A DNA stretch of 64,000 nt, from contig CAKOHE010000034.1 in assembly GCA_934047225.1 (NCBI GenBank), forward strand, positions 1-64,000. The letters run 5' to 3'. Made by a program: the position numbers and the translations under genes. This stretch comes from Ypsolopha sequella (Eukaryota > Arthropoda > Insecta > Lepidoptera > Ypsolophidae). Of the stretch, positions 1 through 11,172 are shown one piece after another; positions within the stretch are counted from its first letter, which is position 1, and every line of letters begins with the position of its first letter. The notes under the pieces were generated by a model. It did not search any database and was not told the DNA's origin. It saw only the letters and a program-made list of their open reading frames with translations.

Positions 1-244
1 GTTAATGACTGAGAATGCAACCATATTTACAAAACAAAAGAATTTTAGGGTTCTCTAATAGAAAATGTAAAATGAATTGTAACTGTGTGATGACAATAAT
101 TGGTTTAAAAAAAATTAGGTCCAAGATGGTCGTCACTGACAGTCATTGATCGCAGTGACCGATGGAAACTATTTCTTGTAATAATTCTTTTGAAGGCGAA
201 ACCGGTCAGGAAGTTCTAAATAAATGTGTGGGATAGTACAAATA
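1..244. other. unannotated AT-rich sequence
   Basis: No open frame, repeat end or RNA signal is recognisable here. It is the left flank of a LINE fragment. Confidence 0.5.
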
Positions 245-600
245 TTACGCCTGTTTAGTTACACAGTTTAGGTATGGTTTGAGCTGCTATGGCCTTACTT
301 TTAAGACATATTTGGATAAAATAAAACAACTACAGGTTAGATTAATAAAATATTTAGCTGATAAGACAACAAAGGATAGTTGTGATGGAGACTATGACAA
401 ATTGTTTGCCTCATGCCGAATACTTCCAGTTCATTGTAAGGTTAAGTATCTGATTGCTATGGAGACATATTACTCCGAAGACCATAAGACCCTGGTAAAA
501 CACCGCTATTGTACAAGATCAGCCAACATTAGAAAATATATCCACCCAAAGGCAAACAATTACTACGGACAAAGGGAATTCTTTCCGAATTCGTACTCAA
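245..600 (+). pseudogene. LINE reverse transcriptase C-terminal fragment
   Basis: The frame encodes the end of a non-LTR retrotransposon ORF2, the part after the polymerase domain. It aligns by eye with the C-terminus of the long LINE ORF at 29.4-32.1 kb: a YGLSCYGLTFK stretch matches ISYGISSYGRTYK, and NNYYGQREFFP matches NNIYGMRTWEYMLP. The frame stays open to 701, but similarity is lost after about 580, where the sequence becomes an ATTC-rich simple repeat. Endonuclease and polymerase motifs are absent, so this is a 5'-truncated dead copy. It belongs to the same broad lineage as the 29.4 kb element but is clearly diverged from it. Confidence 0.75.
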
Positions 601-639
601 GCGAGCGAGTGCCTGTTTTCGAAATTCGAAACATGTCGC

Positions 640-698
640 GTATCGAGGGATACTTCACTTCATTCATTCGATTCATTCATTCATTCGTCGATTCATTT
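640..698. repeat. ATTC/CATT simple repeat
   Basis: Short runs of CATT/ATTC units follow the end of the LINE fragment. From here to 1008 nothing else is recognised. Confidence 0.6.
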
Positions 699-1008
699 TA
701 AATAATTAATTACGAATTCAACTTACTGTAGTCACAGATCTAAAATCTGCTTAATTTTTCTGAAATATTGTACAATGTCTGTAGTACTGTACGTATATAC
801 CATGTAATTAAACGCAGATTTGCCTAGTTTGCTGCTATAATAAATCTCCATCTGCTAAAAATGTGTGACCCATGAGCAAACTTGTATTTATCCGAATAAC
901 AAACAAGGTAAAAACATCCACTGAGTAATCGAGCGTGTAACTGTTTTCTCACGCATTGGCGGTTACCTACCTCACTGTATAGATGCATAATGTGGAGTGT
1001 AGGTACGC

Positions 1009-1461
1009 TTAAGGCCCTACGCATCCAACACAATAATCGTATTAAGTAATTTTGAACTCAATGATATTGCCAGAAAGTCTACATTAGAACGCTCGCTTCG
1101 TGCGCTGCGAGCACGCATAATCGGTGAATTTGCGAGGTTTTTCTGGAATTTCTGAAAAAGTATTGAGAAATTATTAAAAATGGGTCGATAAGTGTCTTTA
1201 GTTATCTGTAAAGAAAATTCAGGAAAAGTTTTAATTCTCTCCGTTGAACACCTTTGCTATAAACACATTTATTCGCAATTTGACGACCTTACTTTGTGAT
1301 TTTTTTCTATCGAGTGAAGTTTACTCAATTACGTTTTTAGATCAACTTGTGTTTAGAGTATATCCTCTATTGTAACACATATTTTACTTTTATTTGAATG
1401 AGATATTGAACTGACAATATTAATTAAACAAAATGCTCATTTTGGAATGGCAGGGCCTTAA
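1009..1461 (+). mobile_element. TTAA-flanked non-autonomous element, family A, copy 1
   Basis: A 453-bp block bounded by TTAA on both sides (1009-1012 and 1458-1461), with terminal inverted repeats (TIRs) starting GGCCCT. A near-identical copy lies at 41140-41591. TTAA target duplication is characteristic of the piggyBac superfamily, so a piggyBac-dependent MITE is likely. There is no transposase ORF. The right TTAA is also the left TTAA of the next element. Confidence 0.7.
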
Positions 1462-2115
1462 GGCGATATGTAAAAGTTTTTGCGTCCCTGTTACTCCATA
1501 TGCGAAAAAACCCTCAGTGCGAGAAGGACGGATTCGTGGAAAAGTAGCAAAAAGTCAGTTTTTTATTAATATAAAATGTACCAAAGTTGCTATCAAAATT
1601 TCGTTTAACCAGCCCCCCTATTCTGTATCTTTAGTTGCCAACTGCACGAGGTGCCTATCATCAAAAACATAGCTAAAAACTGAAATTTCAAAATTGCCTT
1701 TAGTGGGTATTGAACTATTAACAATCTGTGTCGTCACTTCAAGTGCGAAAATATCCTTAGGACATCGGAATTCGATAGTATATCTATGTTTTTGATGATA
1801 GACACCCAGTCCAGAAGGCAACTAGAGATACACAATAGGCCCGCTGGTCCTAGATACCGTTTAAACCCATCTAATAAAATATAATTGCAGTCCATATGTC
1901 ATTTTAAATTATCAAACCAGGAGAATTGGTGTCGAAAAAGATCTCATTTCAATAAATATTTCTATCGACCCGAATTTCTCCAATCGCGTTTCTGTTTTAA
2001 CAGGTCCCTAGAAAAAGGTTAAAAAAATAATATATTATTTTATCAAAATACTACATTATTTACTGAAGTAGTATGCAAGTCGTTAAAGTGTCGATTTTTT
2101 TCCGTAGCACCTTAA
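1458..2115 (+). mobile_element. TTAA-flanked element, family B, copy 1, interrupted by another element
   Basis: It starts TTAAGGCGATATG and seems to end in the complementary GTAGCACCTTAA at 2112-2115. The interior shares a 'GTTACTCC..GCAGTGCGAGAGG.ACGGA' block and an 'AATTATTTCTATCGA' block with 12887-13308, 42990-43413 and 49581 onward. A 239-bp inverted-repeat element at 1609-1847 splits it. The right end is less certain than the left. Confidence 0.55.
1609..1847. mobile_element. 239-bp MITE with ~55-bp TIRs, nested
   Basis: The ends CCAGCCCCCCTATTCTG and CCAGCGGGCCTATTGTG (reverse complement of the right end) begin long inverted repeats that run to a shared ATCATCAAAAACATAG. The element sits inside a family B copy whose homology resumes on its right side, so it inserted later. 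Confidence 0.7.
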
Positions 2116-2129
2116 AAGCGGTGAAAAAC

Positions 2130-2435
2130 CCTCCTTTTCTAGGGTGCCGTACCCAAAGGGTAACCAATGGGACCCTATTACTAAGACTCCGCTGTCCGTC
2201 TGTCTGTCCGTCTGTCACCAGGCTGTATTTCGTGAACCGTGATAGTTAGACAGTTGAAATTTTCACAGATGATGTATTTCTGTTGCCGCTATAACTACAA
2301 ATACTAAAAAACAGAATAAAAGAAATATTTAAAGGGGCTCCCATGCAACAGACATGTTTTTTTTGCCGTTTTTATAGATAATGATACGGAACCCTTCGTG
2401 CGCGAGTCCGATTTGGACTTGGCCGGTTTTTCTAA
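2130..2435 (+). repeat. abundant lepidopteran-type dispersed repeat
   Basis: It contains GGTGCCGTACCC, GGGACCCTATTACTAAGACT, repeated GTCCGTCTGTC, and ends GAGTCCGATTTGGACTTGGCCGG. Related blocks lie at 39455-40075 and 50205-50855, and GGAC runs at 8760-8865 look like its reverse complement. I know this repeat as very common in Lepidoptera but cannot assign its class from sequence alone. Confidence 0.65.
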
Positions 2436-2761
2436 TTAATCGAAACGGAACACTTAAATTCAAAATTCACTCAACAGTTATTCAACAAAACCTTATTACC
2501 TATGTATTGTGTATGTTGCCATCGCAAAGTTTCCATTGGCTTCTGTAAATTAAAATTTCAAATTTTTTTAACTTCAAATATCGCACTACGGACTAGGACT
2601 AAATAAACAACACTGACAAACAGAACAGTCACGAGTACATATATGTATATAATAAGGACCAGGGTGCATAGATAGATTCTCTATAAAAAAAAAATATTAT
2701 TTTTGTTCAAAAGTAGGTTACACTAATTAATAAGTCATAAAGTTTTATAATTCATGTATAC
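2436..2761. other. unassigned AT-rich sequence with a shared fragment
   Basis: The stretch from about 2432 (TTTCTAATTAATCGAAACGG) through the GTGTATGTTGCCATCGCAAAG segment recurs near 18974-19060, so part of it is a dispersed repeat. Nothing else is recognised. Confidence 0.4.
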
Positions 2762-3019
2762 AATCTTTCAATTTAAATGGAAAGTAATTTAGGAGGTGAT
2801 TCAGTATCGTTAATACATCACATTCCACTGCAAAGCACTTTATTTTGTGCCAACTTTTTTTTCGCTTCTCAGTACAAAGTGGTCCGATCAGCTGACTCAG
2901 TTTGTATGGACAAGTGAAGAAAATGTTCGCGCAAAAAAATGTACTTTACAGTGGAATGTGATGTATTAACGATACTGAATCACTTCCTAAATTACTTTCC
3001 ATTTAAATTGAAATACCTT
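2762..3019. mobile_element. MITE with ~85-bp TIRs, family C, copy 1
   Basis: The left arm (CTTTCAATTTAAATGGAAAG, GATTCAGTATCGTTAATACA) is repeated in inverted form at the right end with few changes. The interior has a CAGCTGACTC segment. A second, shortened copy is at 14322-14492. There is no ORF of its own. Confidence 0.75.
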
Positions 3020-3604
3020 ATACAATATATATATTTTTACTTCATGTCATTCACTATTCAAATTTTTCACTATTCGACTGATGCCGGCCGAAAGTGGGCC
3101 GAAATATATATCGAAAATACAGTAATTGTATTTTTTCTTGTGTTAAGAAGTATCAAATTATAAAATTTAAGTTAACCCAAACTTTATTATTCCCCATATT
3201 ATTATAAAAAGACATAAAACTACTCGTATTACCTATACACACACATATATTATTTAATTACTTATATTACATTAAAACTATATATATTTTACAATACGTA
3301 CGCCTTATCCTCTATTTTACATTATTCAAACGAGGTATGGATCAGTAATTGTTTATTGATAAGACATAATTATAATTGTTATTAATTATTACAAAATAAT
3401 TCAAAAAAATTCAAAATAATAATTATATTTATGTTATTAATTATTAATATTCATTTGTATTAATAATAATCATTTGTAATTACTACTTGAGTATGAATTC
3501 ACTTCGCGCGCTCTTAAAAAAACACGTTTTTCGCTCAAAAATCGTTATTACGGAAACATTTTCATAAATTACTAAATTAAATTTTCCTTAATTTCCTGTA
3601 ATTT
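3020..3604. other. AT-rich sequence, no gene seen
   Basis: It includes a GATGCCGGCCGAAAG-GGCCGAAATATATATCG stretch like the hairpin sequence near 11.9 kb, and long AT-rich runs. No coding signal. Confidence 0.4.
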
Positions 3605-3950
3605 TCCTACAGAACAAACCCCGTAGACAACCGGAGACCTTAGTTGACAACGAAGAATTAAAGGTGATAGTGGAAGTAGATCCATCGTGGCAAACCACTT
3701 CGGAGTTAGCGGCAGGCTTCGGTGTGAGTGACAAAACAATTTTATTTACTTGAAATTCAATTTGAATTCATTGGAAAAGTGAAAAAGCTCGAGAAATTTG
3801 GTACCGCATGAATTGAGTGAAGCACACCAACAAACATGCATTGAGTGCTGCGTTACATTACTCAACCATCACAATAACGAGGGAATTTTGAATCGTATTG
3901 TTACTTATGATGAAAAATGGATTTTTAAGATTTCAATTATTTAAAATTTA
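3605..3950 (+). pseudogene. mariner transposase relic (N-terminal half)
   Basis: Conceptual translation across interruptions shows a typical mariner N-terminus: DNEELKVIVEVDP, then TTSELAAGFGVSDKTI (helix-turn-helix), GKVKKLEKLVPHELSEAHQ, and NRIVTYDEKWIF, which contains the first catalytic aspartate (family form: T-x-DE-W). The frame is broken by stops and indels and the C-terminal half is missing. It differs from the more complete mariner at 33.8-35.1 kb, so it represents a separate, older mariner lineage. Confidence 0.75.
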
Positions 3951-6549
3951 ATATTTTAATGATTTTGGACTCAGTGCGCCACCTGAAGATATACTTAAAA
4001 TTCGATGATATTTTGTATACTTCACTATCTACTAATAATGCATTGACAGATGAAACAGGAAATTTAAAACTAAAAAAAATACCGTGTGGTGATGTGTACT
4101 AGCGAGTCTGATTGCTGGTAGGGCTTTTCTTCGATGGTACATTTTAAAGTCTTGCTTTGCTTAAATATTTATTTCTAATTCTGTCGCAACAATGGATGAT
4201 AGAGCAAATTTCTCCTACTACAGGTGAAAACTTAAAAGGAGAACTCGACAACAAAAACTGTTAAATATGTTATAAATAAATTATTTTGATTTTGATTTGT
4301 GAATTCTATACAGACCACACTCGGGGGATGTACTGAATAATGTACATCCGTGTCACCTCTGTGTCGAACGATAATTGAGTCTCTGATGGCTTTAAAGCTC
4401 TGATGGCTCTGTAGAGGCTTTAAGCTAAACCCTTAATGCATACCGAGAGCTTGGCTTGTCATTAACAGAGCCGAGTTCGTGATACGATTGGGAGTACTGA
4501 GATCATAATATTATATTAGTAGTAGCTAATTTGACCGTTAGACACGTCGACACGTACAGTTGCAGGAGGGGGGCAAATAAAATAAAGATTAATCACGTTC
4601 AGGCGGGGGTTTAGAATTGCCACATATTTAAAAAAACAACTTATACATGAACTTTTAAAGAACAAGAACAAAAAAGAAAAGATAAATTTCAATAACAAAA
4701 AATGTTTAGGGGTAAGTTAGCAGTGCCAGCGCCTCGCAACCCGCCGACGCAGCACTGCACGTGTTGCCCTGATACCTAGAAATCACTGTTACACATAATT
4801 AGTTAGAATTGTTTACCGTTTTTATACTTGTTAAATTAAGTTAGTCTTGTACCAGCCTTCTTAACTAAATTACATATTTGTTTAATAAATAAATTACCTT
4901 TTTAAAAACCTTTTTCCCATTCGCCTACACGTAAATGGTATCTTGGGGAAGTTGTACGGCTTTGCATATCACGCTTCAACAACGGGGGCTGAGCAACAGT
5001 GACTATTTTAATCTGGTTATTTATCCACCAGTGCGTCTTTTACTGTGTTACATCCACACATGTGTTATGTGTGACTCATAACCTATACGTATGTGGTTAG
5101 GTATTATGCTAGCCAATATTTGCAAGAGTCAACGGGTTCATCCTACATTTAGATTAAAGGATGCCCGCTACTACGTTTGCGTGTGTTTGGGATATAAATA
5201 GCCCGTTGTGCCCGTTGGGAACGCATTTTTGACACAAAAGTTTACGCCCCGTGTCACCCCTTTAAGGCTTGCATTTTTAATCTTTTCTTACTGCACCTTT
5301 ACACCTTTTAGGGGACAAAGTTTCAAATGTCATGTTTCTATCTACTGCGGTTTAGGCTGTGCGTTGTCTGTCTGTCAGTCCGTCAGGGATCTGTTTTACA
5401 ACTAAGATTAAAAGTTTTATAGCGACATCCATCGCTTTGTACATTCTGTTTTATAACTATTTAAAGATTAATAGTTGATAGTTTAAGTAATTCTGTCTCA
5501 CTCGGTGATCAATCTTGTGTAGAGGGAGACAGGTGTCAGTGTATAAAAAGGAAGTGAGATCCGGGTTACATTTCATACGAAAATGTATCTGAATATAATT
5601 TATTTCATTTCATCAGAACTTCTCAAGAGGGATCCTAATGCAAGTGTATAGCTTGATGTGGTCTCCACTGTATATGATGACCAATTTGTTGACCTACCTG
5701 AAGAAGGCGGTATATTAAAAGCACCCAGTATAGAAGAGGGTGTATGAATCGATTTATAAAGAACCGAAAACGGTGCAAAGTTAAAAATGTTAAGTGTCTG
5801 CTATTTGGGAAGCTTCGAGGAGATAATTGTACTTACGTTTGTAATTTTGTAAATATGTATTTTAGAGGTAAAGGGCCTCTTACGGCTGACACACATAGAC
5901 CAGGATGAAGGCAGATGGATGTGAGGAAAAGCCCTCGCAAGAGTAATTAAAAACAGATTCTAACACGCATTTCTAATACCATATATTTTCAATTTTTAAA
6001 AGAATTCTGCAGTCTAAAGTTGATTTTTTAAAATTGGTCGGCAATTTTATGTTTTTGCTAGTTACATAAAATTTTACAGTGTTTTAATCTTATCACTACA
6101 CATTCTACCACTTCACGTTGTCTTTATTACTCTTCAGTGTCCTATAAATTGTAAACAAAATTATTCTGAAGCTAAGTTAATTTACAAGAAAATTTTAAGG
6201 CCCTTTGTTGTCTGAAAAGCTTTTAAAAAATGATAATTAAAAAGCCTTTTCCATTGTTTGAGGAGCAAAAATGTATGTTTTTTTCTAAGAGAGCTTTTGA
6301 AATTTATTACAAAATAATACTTCAATGAAAGACTCAAGTAATACTGAACAGCAGTGAGGTAGTTTGCTAAAGACGATAAAGACTAAAGTCCCATGTGTAA
6401 TCTTTGGAGCTCAGTATGTGAACACAAACACGCCGGCTTCTCTAAACATAAACAAAACAATTGTGCGGGCAATTCGCAAGTTCTTCCTTGCACACAAAAA
6501 GAGTGAATTTGTTGCTTGTTTTTTTTTTGTTATGTTTTAAATACACAGT
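3951..6549. other. no recognisable gene or element
   Basis: Only short chance ORFs are present, with no family motif. AT-rich with scattered simple repeats. Confidence 0.35.
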
Positions 6550-6649
6550 CATGAATCCCCGAGGGGGTATCGTAGGTTTTTCAGTGTGGACGGTACAATG
6601 CAAGTCACATTTCACACTCGTACACCCACGTTTTACCCCACGATTATTA

Positions 6650-6930
6650 CGTTCCAGCGTGATGGGTAATGAGCCCTATGCCCGTGGGCAAATCTTTGAG
6701 AGGATGGCATACCCTAGCAACTTTTTTTATTACCCATCCAGTACAATAAGTCTAATGGCAAAGACCTTATTTGCTTTTCATAGAGGCAATTATATGTTGG
6801 CTCTTTGGCCTCTTGTTCTTGGACGCGTATGTAATACTAGTGATCACGCAGCGAAACAACAAATTGGATTTGAACCCAGGACTTTCAGCATGCGAAGCAG
6901 ACACTACCACTGAGTTACACCCCTGTGGTA
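6650..6930 (-). mobile_element. tRNA-derived SINE with head and body
   Basis: Read on the minus strand, 6927 to about 6862 resembles a tRNA: box A-like GTAACTCAGTGG (6908-6919), an anticodon-loop-like TTCGCAT with CGC (Ala-like), and box B-like GGGTTCAAATCC (6866-6877). These are the internal promoter boxes for RNA polymerase III. The head continues into a body (CAATTTGTTGTTTCGCTGCG onward) that recurs without the head at 11458-11630, as expected of a SINE. The 3' end is uncertain. Confidence 0.75.
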
Positions 6931-6937
6931 TCGACTG

Positions 6938-7021
6938 AGCCAAAATGTAGTATAATTTTAAATTCTTCGATTATTTACTTTTAAATAATCGAAGAATTTA
7001 AAATTATACTACATTTTGGCT
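6938..7021. repeat. perfect 40-bp inverted repeat with a 4-nt loop
   Basis: Arms 6938-6977 and 6982-7021 are exact reverse complements, separated only by CTTT. The arms start AGCCAAAATGTAG. The repeat adjoins the tRNA-like head of the SINE. Confidence 0.95.
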
Positions 7022-7424
7022 TTTTTTTGACATACGAAAACACAAAAAAAAAAAACCGACACACATGCGACTCTATTACAAACAACACTCTGCCAATCCC
7101 AATAATTGCTTCACCGCACGAATCATCAAATCATTTTCACCTCCACTGACAGACAGTCAACTACGGACATGGGAAGGATCATATATTTGGTCACTTGGTG
7201 CCCACTACGGTCCGGGCCTGAACAAGCAGCATTGATATTTACGAGGAGTCAACACAAGAAACAATGCAAACTTCTTCATAAGACCTTCTTCAATGCCCTA
7301 TCCACCACTTAAAAAAAAAAAAAGTATCTCGATTATTTATTAACACTTTAAAACGTGTCACTAATCCACATGATAAATTAATAAATATTATTTTTTATAG
7401 GTATTGCACATTCTTAATATAAAG
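7022..7424. other. no gene recognised
   Basis: A homopolymer-rich and AT-rich stretch with poly(A) near 7310. No family motif seen. Confidence 0.35.
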
Positions 7425-7426
7425 AT

Positions 7427-7532
7427 CTGTCAAAACGCGTGGTCGATGCCTCCGGGGACCCTCGGTCTGGGACTTACCTCGGCCAGAGAATCAGTCTAGC
7501 CATATCGCGCGCGCATTCGATTGATGTCGGTC
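7427..7532 (+). pseudogene. fragment of RLE-type LINE C-terminus
   Basis: The + frame reads ..VVDASGDPRSGTYLGQRI.., matching the C-terminal tail of the longer ORF at 54534-55172 (VDVSGDRRAGAYLGQRLSL). Only about 35 codons are related before the sequence diverges. It is the third and shortest fragment of this family in the window. Confidence 0.75.
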
Positions 7533-7675
7533 TATCGAACGTTGGTATAATACCCTGACTGACTGATTGATCTGTCAACCTAACAGCTGGACTTAGGGAC
7601 ATGAAATTTGGTCTGTAGTTTCCTTGTATGACGAAGACCTTCACTTAGAAGGGATTTTAAGAAAATCCCGCGGTA

Positions 7676-7965
7676 TCGGGAGAAACAGGAGTCCGCTACG
7701 AAACGCACAAATTAAGACGGTTCATTTTATTTTTGAATTAAAGATATTAAATAAATGTGATTTACGGCATTTCGCGAACATTTTTTAATGTCAGTTAGGC
7801 TTTTCCGGCAAAATTTTGTTATTTTATGCAACATGTTGTAAATGTATGGGCAGTGGGCACACAAACTTAAAAGCGTGTATTAAGTTTGTGTGCCCATACA
7901 TCTGTAATTCAAAAATAAGAAGACCCATCTTAAGTTGTGCGTTTCGTAGAGGATACGAGTCATTC
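7676..7965. mobile_element. inverted-repeat element with inner hairpin
   Basis: CTACGAAACGCACAA..TTAAGA and TTATTTTTGAATTA on the left reappear inverted on the right (7905-7960). Inside, 7855-7870 and 7880-7895 form a 16-bp perfect stem with a 9-nt loop. No ORF; MITE-like. The 7555-7675 sequence before it (ACTGACTGACTGATTGATC..) looks like another common dispersed repeat. Confidence 0.6.
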
Positions 7966-7984
7966 CCCCTTAAGGAATTAAGGT

Positions 7985-8720
7985 AGAATCACAGAAAATA
8001 GTCTATATCTACATCCCTAGTGTCAAAGTAAAAAAATTTCAAAGTATATCCCTAGTGGCGGGGACATCCCTAGGAACTGCTTACACCTGGGTGGCATTTT
8101 AAGACTGCCCCTGGCTAACCAAACCCGATTTCGCTAGGACTAGTGGTTCTGGAGATATGGCCGATCAAAGTTATGGCAATTTTTTTTTCTTTCGACATTT
8201 TCATTTTTTCATTTATTTTCAAATATATCTCGTCGAGCCCTTTTCTTAGGGTACCATGAACATGGGTCTAGCTTCAGCCGTTTGGGAGATACGGACCGTC
8301 AAAGTTTTGACACTGGGAGGGGGGTAGATCTTGGCGAGAACTTTTCTTAGGCACCCATCAACATGAGTCTAAACAAACAAAGTCAAGAAGTACATCATTA
8401 GTGGCGGGGGATATCCCTAGGAACTGCATACGCGAGCGCGAAGCGCTAGAATGTCAATTTTTCCCATCACTAGCGTCAAAGTAAAAAAAATGTCAAAGTA
8501 CATCCCTAGTGCCGGGGACATCCCTAGGAACTGCTTACATCCGGGTGGCATTTCAAGACTGTTTCTCTTAGACGTATGTCCCGAACGGCTGGGGCTGAGC
8601 TTACCGTGATTCGACTCTATTGAACGTTTGTTCAAGCACATTCCGACCGTTGGCAGTTTTGACATTTGACAGCTTTCAGATTATGACATTTGCAAAAAAG
8701 TTGTCAGATTCGCTTGAAAC
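7985..8720. repeat. dispersed repeat with internal duplication
   Basis: A block containing GTCAAAGTAAAAAAA, CATCCCTAGT, GGGGACATCCCTAGGAACTG and GGGTGGCATTT occurs at about 8015-8110 and again at 8465-8565, with a partial copy near 8395-8440. 'Cleared by CGAACGGCT' and GACATTTGACAGCTTT segments are shared with the interior of the hAT-type element at 27889-28776. Confidence 0.6.
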
Positions 8721-8759
8721 TTTCTACTTTCTGAACTTACTATATCAAATATCAAAATT

Positions 8760-8865
8760 ACGGACGGACGAACAGATGGACGGACGACGGACAAACAGAC
8801 GGACAGACGGACGGACGGATAGATAGCAGAGTGACATTAATAAGGCTCTGTCATAAAACGCTAAT
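8760..8865. repeat. GGAC-rich tail of a common repeat
   Basis: A run of GGACGGACG-type units followed by GCAGAGTGACATTAATAAGG. It looks like the reverse complement of the GTCCGTCTGTC repeat seen at 2130 and 50205. Confidence 0.6.
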
Positions 8866-10263
8866 AAAATAAACAGACTTTTTAAAATTTAAACTTTTTT
8901 GTCTGAGCATGTATTAAAGGAATATATTATTTTAGGTATCATTGTGTTAGCTATTACAGGTTTTTATTACATGTATTTGTTATTTTAAATAATCATAGTC
9001 AAGTAGGAATATTTATTGTGAGACAGCTGGCAACACACAGCTGTCAATCGGGCGTTGAAATCTGGCGGGAATGAGGAATGTTACTGCGTTGTAGCTAGCA
9101 ACGAGAAAATTATACAATGCGAGTTTTCGCCTGAAAATGTTGACCTTCTACGACAATATCAACACATAGTTATATTGCTTAATAGGTAGGTGAGGCTATA
9201 TTCTCTCCATCTAGGCAATAGTTAAAACAACAGCCCTTTACAGCTATACTGTTGTGCTATCAAAAATAGTGCGGGTTACGCTATATGCGCCCCTTTAAGC
9301 ATGAAAAGTATTTCATGATAAAATTACATTATTATCTTTAATTTACGATAATTAGTGGTCGTGAAGCGATGTACAGAGTAATTGCGCTATACATAAGCCG
9401 AGAAATGGCAAAAAACATACAAAATGTTTGACTAGAACAAATCTGGGAAAATTCAGGAAGAAAAGAGACAACATGATGAGACACGCGCGCCTCTAGTGGT
9501 GGAAATCAGAACTATATAATTTTTAATATGGGGTCGCGCGGCATTACCGGATAGGCGCGTTTTTGAATATTTTCGCGTTTTTCGTATAATTTTTCAGATT
9601 TTTCATGAAAATAAGTATGTTAAAAAGTATATAATTATGTTTAGGAACATCAAGAATTTTTATCCTGTGTGTTAATTTACTCAAATAGCTGAAACAGTTA
9701 TCTAACGCGGGTTATCGTAAGTATGGATTTTATATGAATGGTTAGTATTTCATTCTTCCTGGATTTGTTCTTATTTTTCTTAGGTTTATTACATTCAATG
9801 AGATAAGCTCTTATGTCGTAACTTTAATACATTAGTCATAGTCGAGATGCGACTCAAAGTAAAAACAAACAAGACTATTATAGTCTGCTAAGTACTAAGT
9901 AGTAACTACGATTGCAGTGCGCGGGGAGCTGTATTTGGTCTTTCTTTGACCTGCTCTCTTCTTGGCTTCAAGCCATGTTCGAGCGAGAAGGTGTTCTCGA
10001 AATACGCTATCATTCAGCAGTATTTTCAACACTTATTACACATGAAAAAGAAGAGACAATACAATTTTATAAAATACGAGAAAAATCTGCACAAGGGCGA
10101 GCTTATTTCTACAAAGAAATCTCTTCCAGCCAACCTGTGGGTGTGAGGAGATTAAAAAAGTAAAGGTAGGCAAATGTGTGCAACAACGTTTTAAACTGGT
10201 TGTATAAACGGCGGTGGTAACCATTCCTCGTCGACATAATTATTTTGATTATGAAGTAGTGGT
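8866..10263. other. no gene recognised
   Basis: AT-rich sequence with chance ORFs only. A short palindromic pair GACAGCTG/CAGCTGTC lies at 9022-9045. Confidence 0.35.
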
Positions 10264-10271
10264 AAGAGGCA

Positions 10272-10657
10272 CATGGGCGTAGACAGGAGGGGTTCTGGGG
10301 GTTCAAAGCCCCCCCCCACCTCCCCCTGAAAAGTTCAAAATATTAAGTGCTTACCTATTAAATGTACTAGAAGAAAAACTCAATTTTCAGTACGAACATT
10401 TTTGCATTTTTTTTAGGAATGACAAATCCAAATTTTGTTAAGTTTTGTGCCCAATATTACAACCGTTCTCCTGCTTTGACGTTTTCTAGGTCAAGTGCCA
10501 CTTCTGCTAGCAGCTGCTAGAAGCGTTTGGCATTTGTAAACAATGTTTCACAAACATGATGAATATTAAGTTTATTTCATTTACTTTTTGTCGTTTTATT
10601 TTCTTGAACAACCCCCCCTCCTCTCCCCTCTGATACTAAAACCTGGCTACGCCCGTG
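10272..10657. mobile_element. hAT-type MITE, 386 bp, with 8-bp target duplication
   Basis: The ends CATGGGCGTAG and CGCCCGTG form TIRs (CAYGGGCGTAG.CAGG). The 8-bp direct repeat AAGAGGCA lies just outside both ends (10264-10271 and 10658-10665). An 8-bp duplication plus a CA-G TIR is the hAT signature. No transposase. A C-rich tract near 10311 is internal. Confidence 0.85.
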
Positions 10658-11041
10658 AAGAGGCACCTTGCAGATACTCGAGGGTAATTCAGTGGCGGAT
10701 CCAGAAACATATTTTGGACGGGCTGAGGGTAGGTTTCATCGAGCTTTTAAAGGAAATCACAGTAAATACCATATCTGTACTATTAAAATACGTGTCCTTC
10801 GAGGTTCTCAATTCGAATGTTTTTTTTTTTTTTAACGGTTACTATCTAGCAATAATATCTAGCAAAGTTGGAATAACTACTATAGTCCAGTAGATGAAAG
10901 ATTTGAGGTCGAATTAAAGATACACTAGTAAAATGACTTCGAAATAATAGGATTTTCATATTATTGATGAGTGTCAATGAGTCCCCCCCCCCTCCCGGAA
11001 GACCAAGTATTTTTCATATTTTACCAAAACAATTAGACCCC

Positions 11042-11172
11042 GCGCGACTTCGTTTGTCACGCGTTTTATCGCGTGCAATGGATCAGTCGACGACCTATCA
11101 TAGCGCTTATTTTGGTAAATATTTGGTTTGATAGATGTGCGCGATAAAACGCGTGACAAACGAAATCACGCG
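11042..11172. repeat. inverted repeat with perfect 23-bp arms
   Basis: Arms 11051-11073 and 11140-11162 are exact reverse complements (CGTTTGTCACGCG...), extended outward with mismatches to about 11042 and 11172. Likely the core of a MITE. The flanks 10691-11041 show only a lone hAT-like end (CAGTGGCGGATCC at 10691). Confidence 0.8.

Noticed and set aside
6461..6913. 150-codon ORF over the SINE
   Set aside because: It overlaps the SINE body and tRNA-like head, and shows no family motif. A chance ORF.
10691..10893. CAGTGGCGGATCC as a further hAT end
   Set aside because: No matching right TIR or 8-bp duplication was found nearby, so not called as an element.
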